Below the pieces are notes generated by a model that saw nothing but the letters and a program-made list of their open reading frames with translations, had not been told where the DNA came from and did not search any database. DNA of 8,140 nucleotides from Nitrosomonadaceae bacterium (GTDB lineage: Bacteria > Pseudomonadota > Gammaproteobacteria > Burkholderiales > Nitrosomonadaceae): NCBI GenBank assembly GCA_919902625.1, contig CAKKRO010000219.1, positions 1 through 8,140 of the forward strand. Reading direction: 5' to 3'. Shown piece after piece: positions 1 through 6,044 of this stretch. The first letter of the stretch is position 1, and every line of letters begins with the position of its first letter. The position numbers and the translations under genes were made by a program.

Positions 1-2870
1 GCCGGCTTTCCTATGTAATACCCTTGTGCATAATCAATATCCATTTTCTCAATCAAGAAAAATATTTCTTCATTCTCGACAAATTCTGCGGTAATTTTCT
101 TGCCAAAGCCTCTGGCTACACTGCATAGCGCATTGACTAAAATCAGATCATCACTGCTTTCAGTCAAATTTCGTATGAACGAACCATCTATTTTGACTGC
201 GTCAACCGGTAATTCTCTTAAATAATAAAAAGATGAAAAACCGACACCAAAATCATCCAGTACAAAACCACAACCCAACTCTTTGATTTCTGTCATAAGC
301 CCGCGTGCGCCAGGCAAGTCTTCCAGTGCCGCCGTTTCAGTGATTTCAAACAGTAAATTCTCGGGGTTTATCCGATGCAACGTTAATTCTTGTTTAAGAA
401 TGGGGAGCAATTCAGGATCGTTAAATGCATGTGCGGATAAATTGATGGAGAGGTTTGTCGAAAATCCATCCTGATAAATTTTGGCGATCAGAGCAATGGC
501 TTTACGCAATACCATGTGATCAATCGCATGAATTAATCCGGCCTGCTCAGCGGCGGGAATAAAGTGGGCAGGCGATAACACGGTGCCATCTTTATCCTGC
601 ATGCGCAGTAGAACTTCATAATGGGAGACTTCTTTCAATCTGACATCCATAATCGGCTGCAAATAAAGTATGAAGTTATCGTGTAAATGAGAGTATTCAA
701 TCTTTTCCTTCCAGTAAACCAGTGTATGTATGCGCTCACGGCTCCGGTCTTCATCTGAAAACAAATACCAGGCATTACGTCCTATCGCCTTTGCCTGGTA
801 CATGGCAAGATCAGCAGCAGCCAGCAGATCATGGATATTAACCCCATGGTCTGGGAATAATGCAATACCGATGCTGGTTGAAATTTTATGGGTGCGATTG
901 TTGATCGTTAATTGTGCCTGACCCAGTTGATTCAATATTTTCTTGGCGACCTCTATCGCGCCATCGGCGTTGATTTCCGGCAAGATAATCGCAAACTCAT
1001 CACCGCCTAAACGACCTGTTATATCATCAGCACGAATAGTTTGAGTCAGCATGTTTGCAACCATCTTGAGTAACGTGTCACCCGCCTGATGTCCGCTGGT
1101 ATCATTAATATATTTAAAGCGATCCAGGTCGAGAAATAACAAAGCGCCTGGATGCCGGTAGCGTTCCGCCCGGCTCAATACTTGCTCCAGTTCTTCACCA
1201 AAGCGGCGCCGGTTAAACATGTCTGTCAAAGGATCATGATCCGCCAGCCAGGCCAAATTCCCTTCAATCCGTTTATACTCGGTAACATCCAGACCCACGG
1301 ATAAAATAGATGGGTCATCTGCTGAACTCCGGGACAGATGCGAATGGAGCCAGGCGACATGACGTGTTGTTCCATCCTTGCAATGGGTAATGGCTTCGTG
1401 ATGTAACTGCATTCTTTGTCCGGTATGTAATTCCTTAAAGCGGGAAAGCAGGTCTTGTGATTCCTGCTCTGGGAGCAATAAATTCAGAAAAGATTTGCCC
1501 AGCAATTCACTCTCTGTATAACGGGTCAGTATTTCTCCATAAGCATTCAACGAGATGATTTTTCCTTCAGAATTCTGCGTTAGAACAATCGCCTGTGCCG
1601 TATCCAGTAAATGCTCCACAAAATCCCTCTCTTTACTCAGCGCATCCCTTTGATCGATCAGCATCTTTGTCCGGGTAGAGACTTTGACTTCAAGTTTTTC
1701 CAGTTGTAATGACAAAGCTACGGCAGCTTCAGACAGCGTATCAATTTCATCTTTAAAGTGCTGTATCCGGCCTATCGAGGCCAATGCCAGGCGGAATTTC
1801 TCAAATTGTCCTTTGGCGAGCAGAGGGAGTGTGAGAGCAACATTTTTTAGTCTCGAGAGTAATCTTGTGAAAATCAGGAATAATAAAATTTCAGAAATGA
1901 TAAGTCCAAGCAGGCCAATTAACGCAATCTTCCAAATGGAGTTATGAATATTGTTCACGGCAGCCGTAACATCCGTGATAACAATCAGATGGGCATTATC
2001 AAGCTCCATCGAATGGAATGGAAATAATTTTATCTGTTGATACCGGTCATTCCAGCGAGTTTGAACACCTTCATTTAATGCATTGATATCAGGATATTCT
2101 TGCGCGATTTTGGAGAGAATTTCCCGATTCTTATTTTTATTGGTTAATGCGGAAATGTGGATATCCCAGTATGAATCACCGGGGTCATCCTGATGGGGTA
2201 AATGAGTTTTTTTGATAAACAAACCAATATCAGCGCCGGATATTCGTTTAAAGGCTAGAAATACATCGGCCAAGGACACGCCCATTACCACCACGCCCGT
2301 TTTTCTTCCTTCTATCAATAAAGGCGTTATGATGTACTGTATGCAGCTTTCCCTGCAAAGCAGGGGGCTGATCGGCCGTTCTAGCTGGTTGACGTTGCTG
2401 ACCCACTCCAACAGCAGGTCATCTTGATCAATAATTGATCCTAAATGACCCCAATGGGCATCCAGTTGATTCAATTGATTATAAAAATGGATAAATTCAA
2501 CACCGTTATGAAATTGCAATAATGCCCAGTGGTGATCAAAGACCTGATGGATATTTTCACCATCATTCGTGAGTAAGGCCTTATTCATTCCATCCAGAAA
2601 CGGAATCATTGCGGCAAGCTGGTGTAGATTTTGTGAAGTATTTTTAATCAAGTTGTCGATTTCTCTTGAGTAACGCCGATACTCAATATCCCGCTGATTA
2701 TTGAAATTGTCCATTAAACTCAAGTAACTGACAATGCAAAACAGGGTCACAACCGCCAGCAGTATCAAGCTGCTGCTCAGAGAGATTTTCCATCTCAGAC
2801 TACGAAACTTTCTTTCTTGATGATCAGGGGCCATACGAGTTACCAGATTATTCTCTGAGTTTTTATTCAT
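1..2870 (-). CDS. Membrane-bound Cache-HAMP-PAS-GGDEF-EAL c-di-GMP sensor protein (3' end cut by window edge)
   Basis: The reading frame is open from an ATG at 2870 to the left edge, giving 956 codons with no stop. Visible order: short cytoplasmic N-terminus; TM1 at about residues 29-52; periplasmic domain 53-312, resembling a double-Cache sensor and holding a C172-x3-C176 pair; TM2 about 314-338; HAMP-like linker and coiled coil about 339-410; PAS about 415-535; GGDEF about 540-700; EAL from about 725. The diguanylate cyclase signature is intact (G622-G-D-E-F626), with an RxxD inhibitory site (R613-A-D-D616) exactly five residues upstream. The EAL motif reads E752-V-L. The other phosphodiesterase residues are present: the Asn of INLSAHAF, the Glu of FEITE, D872-D873 in DDFGVGFSSF, K893, E929 and Q949 in QGYYIGKP. 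The protein therefore probably both makes and degrades c-di-GMP at the inner membrane; the net direction cannot be predicted. Probably only a few tens of residues are missing. It starts 12 nt after the barrel gene, without a strong Shine-Dalgarno, which suggests translational coupling. An in-frame ATG at 2834 is a less likely start. Confidence 0.93.
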   Translation of the reverse strand, partial: MNKNSENNLVTRMAPDHQERKFRSLRWKISLSSSLILLAVVTLFCIVSYLSLMDNFNNQRDIEYRRYSREIDNLIKNTSQNLHQLAAMIPFLDGMNKALLTNDGENIHQVFDHHWALLQFHNGVEFIHFYNQLNQLDAHWGHLGSIIDQDDLLLEWVSNVNQLERPISPLLCRESCIQYIITPLLIEGRKTGVVVMGVSLADVFLAFKRISGADIGLFIKKTHLPHQDDPGDSYWDIHISALTNKNKNREILSKIAQEYPDINALNEGVQTRWNDRYQQIKLFPFHSMELDNAHLIVITDVTAAVNNIHNSIWKIALIGLLGLIISEILLFLIFTRLLSRLKNVALTLPLLAKGQFEKFRLALASIGRIQHFKDEIDTLSEAAVALSLQLEKLEVKVSTRTKMLIDQRDALSKERDFVEHLLDTAQAIVLTQNSEGKIISLNAYGEILTRYTESELLGKSFLNLLLPEQESQDLLSRFKELHTGQRMQLHHEAITHCKDGTTRHVAWLHSHLSRSSADDPSILSVGLDVTEYKRIEGNLAWLADHDPLTDMFNRRRFGEELEQVLSRAERYRHPGALLFLDLDRFKYINDTSGHQAGDTLLKMVANMLTQTIRADDITGRLGGDEFAIILPEINADGAIEVAKKILNQLGQAQLTINNRTHKISTSIGIALFPDHGVNIHDLLAAADLAMYQAKAIGRNAWYLFSDEDRSRERIHTLVYWKEKIEYSHLHDNFILYLQPIMDVRLKEVSHYEVLLRMQDKDGTVLSPAHFIPAAEQAGLIHAIDHMVLRKAIALIAKIYQDGFSTNLSINLSAHAFNDPELLPILKQELTLHRINPENLLFEITETAALEDLPGARGLMTEIKELGCGFVLDDFGVGFSSFYYLRELPVDAVKIDGSFIRNLTESSDDLILVNALCSVARGFGKKITAEFVENEEIFFLIEKMDIDYAQGYYIGKP

Positions 2871-2875
2871 CAGAA

Positions 2876-2889
2876 TTTCTAATTAGAAA
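2876..2889. repeat. Perfect 14-bp palindrome at the barrel/c-di-GMP gene junction
   Basis: TTTCTAATTAGAAA reads the same on both strands. It spans the barrel gene's last codon, its TAA stop and the start of the 12-nt spacer before the c-di-GMP gene's ATG. It could be a small mRNA hairpin affecting reinitiation, an operator, or chance in AT-rich DNA. It is too short and lacks a T-run for a terminator. Confidence 0.4.
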
Positions 2890-4274
2890 CGATAAGAGGC
2901 TTGGATTGCGAAAAGATTCCAGTGTTGATGTGTGTCGGCAGTATTCGGATTATCCAATGTTGAAAGCCATCCTGTGCCATTGACACGATGATATTCGGCA
3001 CGCAACATGAATTCCGGTGTCACGTTCCAACGTAAACCCACCGTGATGTCTTTGGCAAAACGGCTATGCGCTGGACGCCCGGTTGCTGCGGCAAAACGGC
3101 TTCCATCCCGATCCGCTCTATCCGCAAAAAGAACATCGTAACGCAGGATACCTTCCCATTTCGGATTAAAGCGATATTCCCCCTGGAAATAGAAACTTTC
3201 ACCAAAGAAATTCAGGCTGTCGAGTCTTGCATTGTTAAAATCTTTATATACAAAATGCCGCAGAGCATATTCGGAAGTCAAAGTCCAACGTTCAGCGTTA
3301 TATTGAGCGGAGAAATAGACGGGCGAGAATTGAATTGAACCGGATGCCAACGGATCAACCATTCCCGGGTTATAACCGGTATTTAACCATGTTCCACTGA
3401 CTGCCAGGCGTATGCGCTTATCGTTGGTTTCATAAATTCCCCGGCCAATATACGATACCTCCCGTGTTAAATGGCCTGGCCGTTGTGCGCCAAGAAAAGC
3501 TAATTCGGTGTCCCTGTCACTTACTATGGGTAACACTATTCCAAATTGAGTGGAAATAGAACCCCAGCTGGCATGGGCTGATTCACCGTATAATTGTACG
3601 GAATCCCCAGAAAGCCCAAGGTTACGCGTTCTGTCAAAATAAATCGATTGCGGTAGCAGAATGCTGGGGCGCGTGAATGCTACATCACGGGTTTCATTAT
3701 AGAAACCGAGCGGGTTTTTCAATCGCCCCACACGTAGTCCAAATTGATTGGTTTCCTGGGAATACAACCGATAATCAAGAAAACCATAATCAAGGCGTGG
3801 CATACCTGTATTCCCTTCACCCGCGCGGCGGGATAGCATTTGCCCCGATAACTGCAATCTGGGCAATGGCCGCATTGAAGCATTCAGCCCAGCCTCTGTA
3901 AGACCGAAGCTGCCGCCTTTGTCACTGTTCCCAAAAACATCATTATCTGAAGTGGTTATATAAGCTTGATTGGCAAATCCATGAATCCGCAGGTCTGCAG
4001 GGAGATCCGGTGTACGCAGCCACCTTGCCGCAGTATTGACTAATCCAGGTTTTTTATGGGCATTTTCAGAGTCTGCAAGCTGGGCGAGCAGCGCTGTTGC
4101 GTGCAACCATCGGGTTGTTGGAGTAACGGGTTTAGGTTCTTGCTGAGCATGATTGAACTCTTGAGCTTGAACGGAAACGCTGCCTATCAAAAATAACGAG
4201 ACAGATTGTCTGGCTATCCACTGGAGTGAGATTAAAAAGCGGTTACTTAATCTGGAGCACATTAACATTTTCAT
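2883..4274 (-). CDS. Outer-membrane beta-barrel porin-like protein
   Basis: 463 residues. The N-terminus has basic residues, a hydrophobic stretch (about 22-34) and a likely signal-peptidase I site after VQA (A37), so the protein is exported. The mature part is rich in alternating polar/aromatic strands separated by Gly/Asn/Asp turns. It ends in QASYRF, the C-terminal aromatic residue typical of Bam-inserted outer-membrane barrels. The stretch around residues 185-235 (RLKNPLGFYNETRD, then a TRPSILLP block) looks like porins found beside small PstS-like proteins and GGDEF genes; that is recalled family knowledge, not a search result. Substrate is unknown; a phosphate-porin-like role is possible but unproven. 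The ATG at 4274 is chosen because GGAGAG lies 9 nt upstream; ATGs at codons 3 and 5 are alternatives. The first 32 nt overlap the end of the upstream binding-protein gene in another frame, and the stop is 12 nt before the c-di-GMP gene, so it is the third gene of a probable four-gene operon. Confidence 0.85.
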   Translation of the reverse strand: MKMLMCSRLSNRFLISLQWIARQSVSLFLIGSVSVQAQEFNHAQQEPKPVTPTTRWLHATALLAQLADSENAHKKPGLVNTAARWLRTPDLPADLRIHGFANQAYITTSDNDVFGNSDKGGSFGLTEAGLNASMRPLPRLQLSGQMLSRRAGEGNTGMPRLDYGFLDYRLYSQETNQFGLRVGRLKNPLGFYNETRDVAFTRPSILLPQSIYFDRTRNLGLSGDSVQLYGESAHASWGSISTQFGIVLPIVSDRDTELAFLGAQRPGHLTREVSYIGRGIYETNDKRIRLAVSGTWLNTGYNPGMVDPLASGSIQFSPVYFSAQYNAERWTLTSEYALRHFVYKDFNNARLDSLNFFGESFYFQGEYRFNPKWEGILRYDVLFADRADRDGSRFAAATGRPAHSRFAKDITVGLRWNVTPEFMLRAEYHRVNGTGWLSTLDNPNTADTHQHWNLFAIQASYRF

Positions 4275-4728
4275 TTATATTGGCTCTCCATAAATAACCT
4301 ATTGCGCCGGGTGTGCCAGCGACCCTGGCAAGCATCTCTTCACTTGAATTCACTTTGATGGGTGCTTGACCAGTACCGGAAAATACTAATCGGTCCCAAT
4401 TGGATCTTAGTTGATAAGGAAATACGTTTAATTTTTCCTTGGAAAAGCTTTGATGCAGAGGATCATCATCCGGTAGCACAAAAACCCTGATTTTAGTTCC
4501 ATCGGGCCATGTTTTTAAATGCATGCTGAAAATAGAGCGTAGCGAGTTCACCGAGAGCGCTTTCTCGCTAACCCCTGGGTGGGTCACAATCGCATAATGA
4601 TCATTTGCCCAAACTTCAGCCACAACAAACAAGAGGCCTATCAATAAAACGCAACAAAAATAGGCGCTAATTTTGGACAAACAGTACCTGAAAGACAGTA
4701 TTTGTATAACCAGTTGAAATAAAATCAA
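4243..4728 (-). CDS. Small periplasmic PstS-like (PBP-like) substrate-binding domain protein
   Basis: 161 residues from a TTG start. A hydrophobic signal segment ends at VWA (about residue 41), giving a mature domain of about 120 residues. That domain has the hallmarks of short phosphate-binding-protein-like proteins: a valine-rich first strand, SLRSIFSMHLKTWPDGT, a DDDPLHQSF segment, LRSNWDRLVFSGTG and the near-C-terminal TPGAIGYLW. True PstS proteins are about twice as long with two lobes, so this is a single-domain relative; no PstCAB transporter genes are in view and ligand binding is unproven. No ATG is available near the 5' end. The TTG at 4728 overlaps the upstream TGA (TTGA) and has GGGAAG 7 nt upstream, implying translational coupling to the acyltransferase. 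A TTG at 4680, with CAGG 6 nt upstream, would give a more canonical signal peptide (SKISAYFCCVLLIGLLFVVA) and is a serious alternative. The 3' end overlaps the barrel gene by 32 nt. Confidence 0.82.
   Translation of the reverse strand: MILFQLVIQILSFRYCLSKISAYFCCVLLIGLLFVVAEVWANDHYAIVTHPGVSEKALSVNSLRSIFSMHLKTWPDGTKIRVFVLPDDDPLHQSFSKEKLNVFPYQLRSNWDRLVFSGTGQAPIKVNSSEEMLARVAGTPGAIGYLWRANINENVNVLQIK
4275..4290 (-). promoter_or_regulatory. Ribosome binding site deciding the barrel-protein start
   Basis: GGAGAG (minus strand, 4284-4289) lies 9 nt before the ATG at 4274. It is located inside the coding region of the upstream binding-protein gene. It supports codon 1 over the nearby in-frame ATGs at 4268 and 4262, and hence the 32-nt gene overlap. 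Confidence 0.6.
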
Positions 4729-5513
4729 GAAACAGCTTCCCGCCCCAACACTTTTCTATGAGTGACTAAAAATGAATTATATTTACCACACTCGGTTACT
4801 ACTTCCCAAGCGTCATGGTGTTCTTTGTGCATTCTATTTAATACGTCTTCTACTTTTGCAAAATAGGGCCGGCGCAGACCATGATAATTGACGGTAGGTC
4901 CAATAGGATTTAAATTCAGACCATAATAACCTAACAGCCTGTTCAGAGCAGGATCCATCACTGACAGCCAGTAGCTGATGTTTTGTTTGGCACATAAACG
5001 CACGATACCCGCCGCAAGAAGCAAAGCCAAATGAGGCGCGCATCGACGATCCATCGACCGCCGCTCTCTGGCGATACTATTTTCATTCATTCTCTCTGTT
5101 CCATGATCACGCCGATCAGCTTTACGCTGATCAAACTGATTCACAATAACAAAACGGGAAATCTCGGCAGTCCGCTGACGTGGCAATGTTTTTAAATCAC
5201 AGAGCGCCGGGTCCAACTGGCCGTACAATTCAATGGGAAACAGATTTTTAGGTTGTAATGGATTAAACATGATCAAACGGGCTGTACCAATAAAATCTCC
5301 CGTTGGCCGGAAACGTATAAGAAAATGGGAAGAATGGTTGTCATAGTTGTCTTTTTCCAGCTTATCCGGGTAGAGTGAAGCATCAAATCCAGGCAAACGC
5401 TTCTCTACGCACAATACCTGATAACGGACGCTATAAGCGATCTCAAGTAACTCGTTTGTGTCAGCGATTACAATTTCAAAGAACTCATGAAAGCTTTTAT
5501 ACAGATCATTCAT
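4725..5513 (-). CDS. PEP-CTERM/exosortase system-associated N-acyltransferase (LuxI/FeeM-like)
   Basis: 262 residues from the ATG at 5513. It resembles the family of putative acyltransferases confined to exosortase/PEP-CTERM genomes, distantly related to acyl-homoserine-lactone synthases and N-acyl amino acid synthases (GNAT fold). Visible elements: R30-Y-Q-V-L-C-V-E37 matching the N-terminal Arg region of autoinducer synthases; the acidic stretch near D55-D58; G76-T-A-R79; E117-I-S-R-F121, equivalent to the E-x-S/R-R-F motif; and a C-terminal NPIGPTVNYHGLRRPYF block typical of this family. A highly charged insertion (about 128-157, rich in Arg, Asp and Glu) separates the two halves. Expected chemistry is transfer of an acyl group from acyl-ACP or acyl-CoA to an amine; the substrate is unknown. 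The frame also opens at a TTG at 5564, but ATG 5513 is preferred: it matches the usual family N-terminus, has GGAT 6 nt upstream, and a consensus -10 box lies inside the extra segment. The gene stops at a TGA overlapping the next gene's TTG start, so it heads a probable four-gene operon. Confidence 0.88.
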   Translation of the reverse strand: MNDLYKSFHEFFEIVIADTNELLEIAYSVRYQVLCVEKRLPGFDASLYPDKLEKDNYDNHSSHFLIRFRPTGDFIGTARLIMFNPLQPKNLFPIELYGQLDPALCDLKTLPRQRTAEISRFVIVNQFDQRKADRRDHGTERMNENSIARERRSMDRRCAPHLALLLAAGIVRLCAKQNISYWLSVMDPALNRLLGYYGLNLNPIGPTVNYHGLRRPYFAKVEDVLNRMHKEHHDAWEVVTECGKYNSFLVTHRKVLGREAVS

Positions 5514-5529
5514 AGAATCATCCAGTCTA

Positions 5530-5560
5530 ATTATAAGTATGCGGTTATGCTCATATTCAA
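5530..5560 (-). promoter_or_regulatory. Candidate sigma-70 promoter for the acyltransferase operon
   Basis: On the minus strand a perfect TATAAT (5530-5535) is preceded by TTGAAT (5555-5560) with a 19-nt spacer, longer than the ideal 17. Transcription would begin about 5522-5524, giving a very short leader before the ATG at 5513, with GGAT of the Shine-Dalgarno near the very 5' end. This fits the ATG start rather than the TTG at 5564. The weak -35 and long spacer suggest either low activity or help from an activator. Inference from consensus only. Confidence 0.4.
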
Positions 5561-5711
5561 ACAATCTTTCTTAATCAATCAGTCAACAAGATCAATGGTG
5601 AATCTGTCTGTCATTGTGTAGAGCTATCAAGCCGGATTCGTCTTATGTTCATGTCTGAATGAGCGAGATCAATACCGCGTAATGTACTCCTCTTTTTATC
5701 TAAAGTTATTC

Positions 5712-5721
5712 GTATCGATAC
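5712..5721. repeat. 10-bp perfect palindrome GTATCGATAC in the intergenic region
   Basis: A perfect two-fold symmetric word about 200 bp upstream of the acyltransferase start. Such symmetry is compatible with a dimeric regulator site, but no known operator is recognised and chance occurrence is possible. Confidence 0.3.
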
Positions 5722-5812
5722 ATTGAGATTATCAATACCTGGCATATATCTATTTGTTTCTGTTGGAGCTTTATGTTTAATTATTTTTATATCATCAACA
5801 AGATTGATCTTT

Positions 5813-5826
5813 AAGAATAAATTCTT
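5813..5826. repeat. Inverted repeat AAGAAT-AA-ATTCTT in the intergenic region
   Basis: Six-base perfect arms separated by AA, in an AT-rich stretch. The loop is too short for a good hairpin, so a protein-binding site is likelier than a terminator if it has any function. Confidence 0.25.
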
Positions 5827-6044
5827 GTCTATTCAATAAGTAAGGAAATCTAATTGCAGTATCAATTTAAGTATATTTGTTATAAATATTCAACTAATCT
5901 TTACCATTTAACAAAAGAATTACTACAAAGATATGAATCTGTGCACAATAAGCAACATGCATTCTCAAAAGAGTGGATTCAGGTATCAGTCAATGCGGGG
6001 TAATTCTGCCCGGAAGTTATGTGATCTTTTGAATGAATAGAAGC

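Larger units (their letters stand above)
5514..6044. other. 531-bp AT-rich intergenic region between decarboxylase and acyltransferase
   Basis: This is the only long non-coding stretch in the window. I see no tRNA, rRNA, CRISPR or complete IS, and no sigma-54 (TGGCAC-N5-TTGC) promoter. No strong GC hairpin plus T-run follows the decarboxylase, so its terminator is either Rho-dependent or absent. Present are a candidate sigma-70 promoter near the left end, the palindrome GTATCGATAC, the inverted repeat AAGAATAAATTCTT, the repeated word TCAACAAGAT (5583-5592 and 5795-5804), and several AGATCAAT-like words. On the minus strand a 73-codon frame is open from 5832 to a TGA at 5611, with an ATG at 5745 (44 residues) but no ribosome-binding site. 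It has no family I recognise and may be chance or a gene relic. Confidence 0.7.

Noticed and set aside
3066..3338. Plus-strand 90-codon open frame inside the barrel gene
   Set aside because: It lies wholly antisense to a well supported gene, has no family features and reads as a shadow of it. The same holds for the plus-strand frames at 283, 730, 1684, 2212, 3677 and 6892.
4834..5043. Minus-strand 69-codon frame within the acyltransferase
   Set aside because: It is an alternate frame of the acyltransferase gene with no motifs or ribosome site of its own; the frames at 3020-3205 and 7600-7851 are rejected for the same reason.
5514..5564. Longer acyltransferase starting at a TTG at 5564 (17 extra residues)
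   Set aside because: The ATG at 5513 has a Shine-Dalgarno-like GGAT, matches the usual family N-terminus, and the extension contains a consensus TATAAT.
5773..5814. Plus-strand 13-residue ORF with GGAG just upstream of ATG
   Set aside because: Very short, AT-rich, spacing of only 4 nt, and no downstream plus-strand gene for it to act as leader.
5990..6020. Possible terminator hairpin around GGGG-TAATTCT-GCCC
   Set aside because: Only 3-4 pairable bases and no T-run following on the minus strand.
5982..6044. In-frame open stretch of about 20 codons after the decarboxylase stop
   Set aside because: The protein already ends at the natural family C-terminus (PAPVEVLV); no evidence for read-through.
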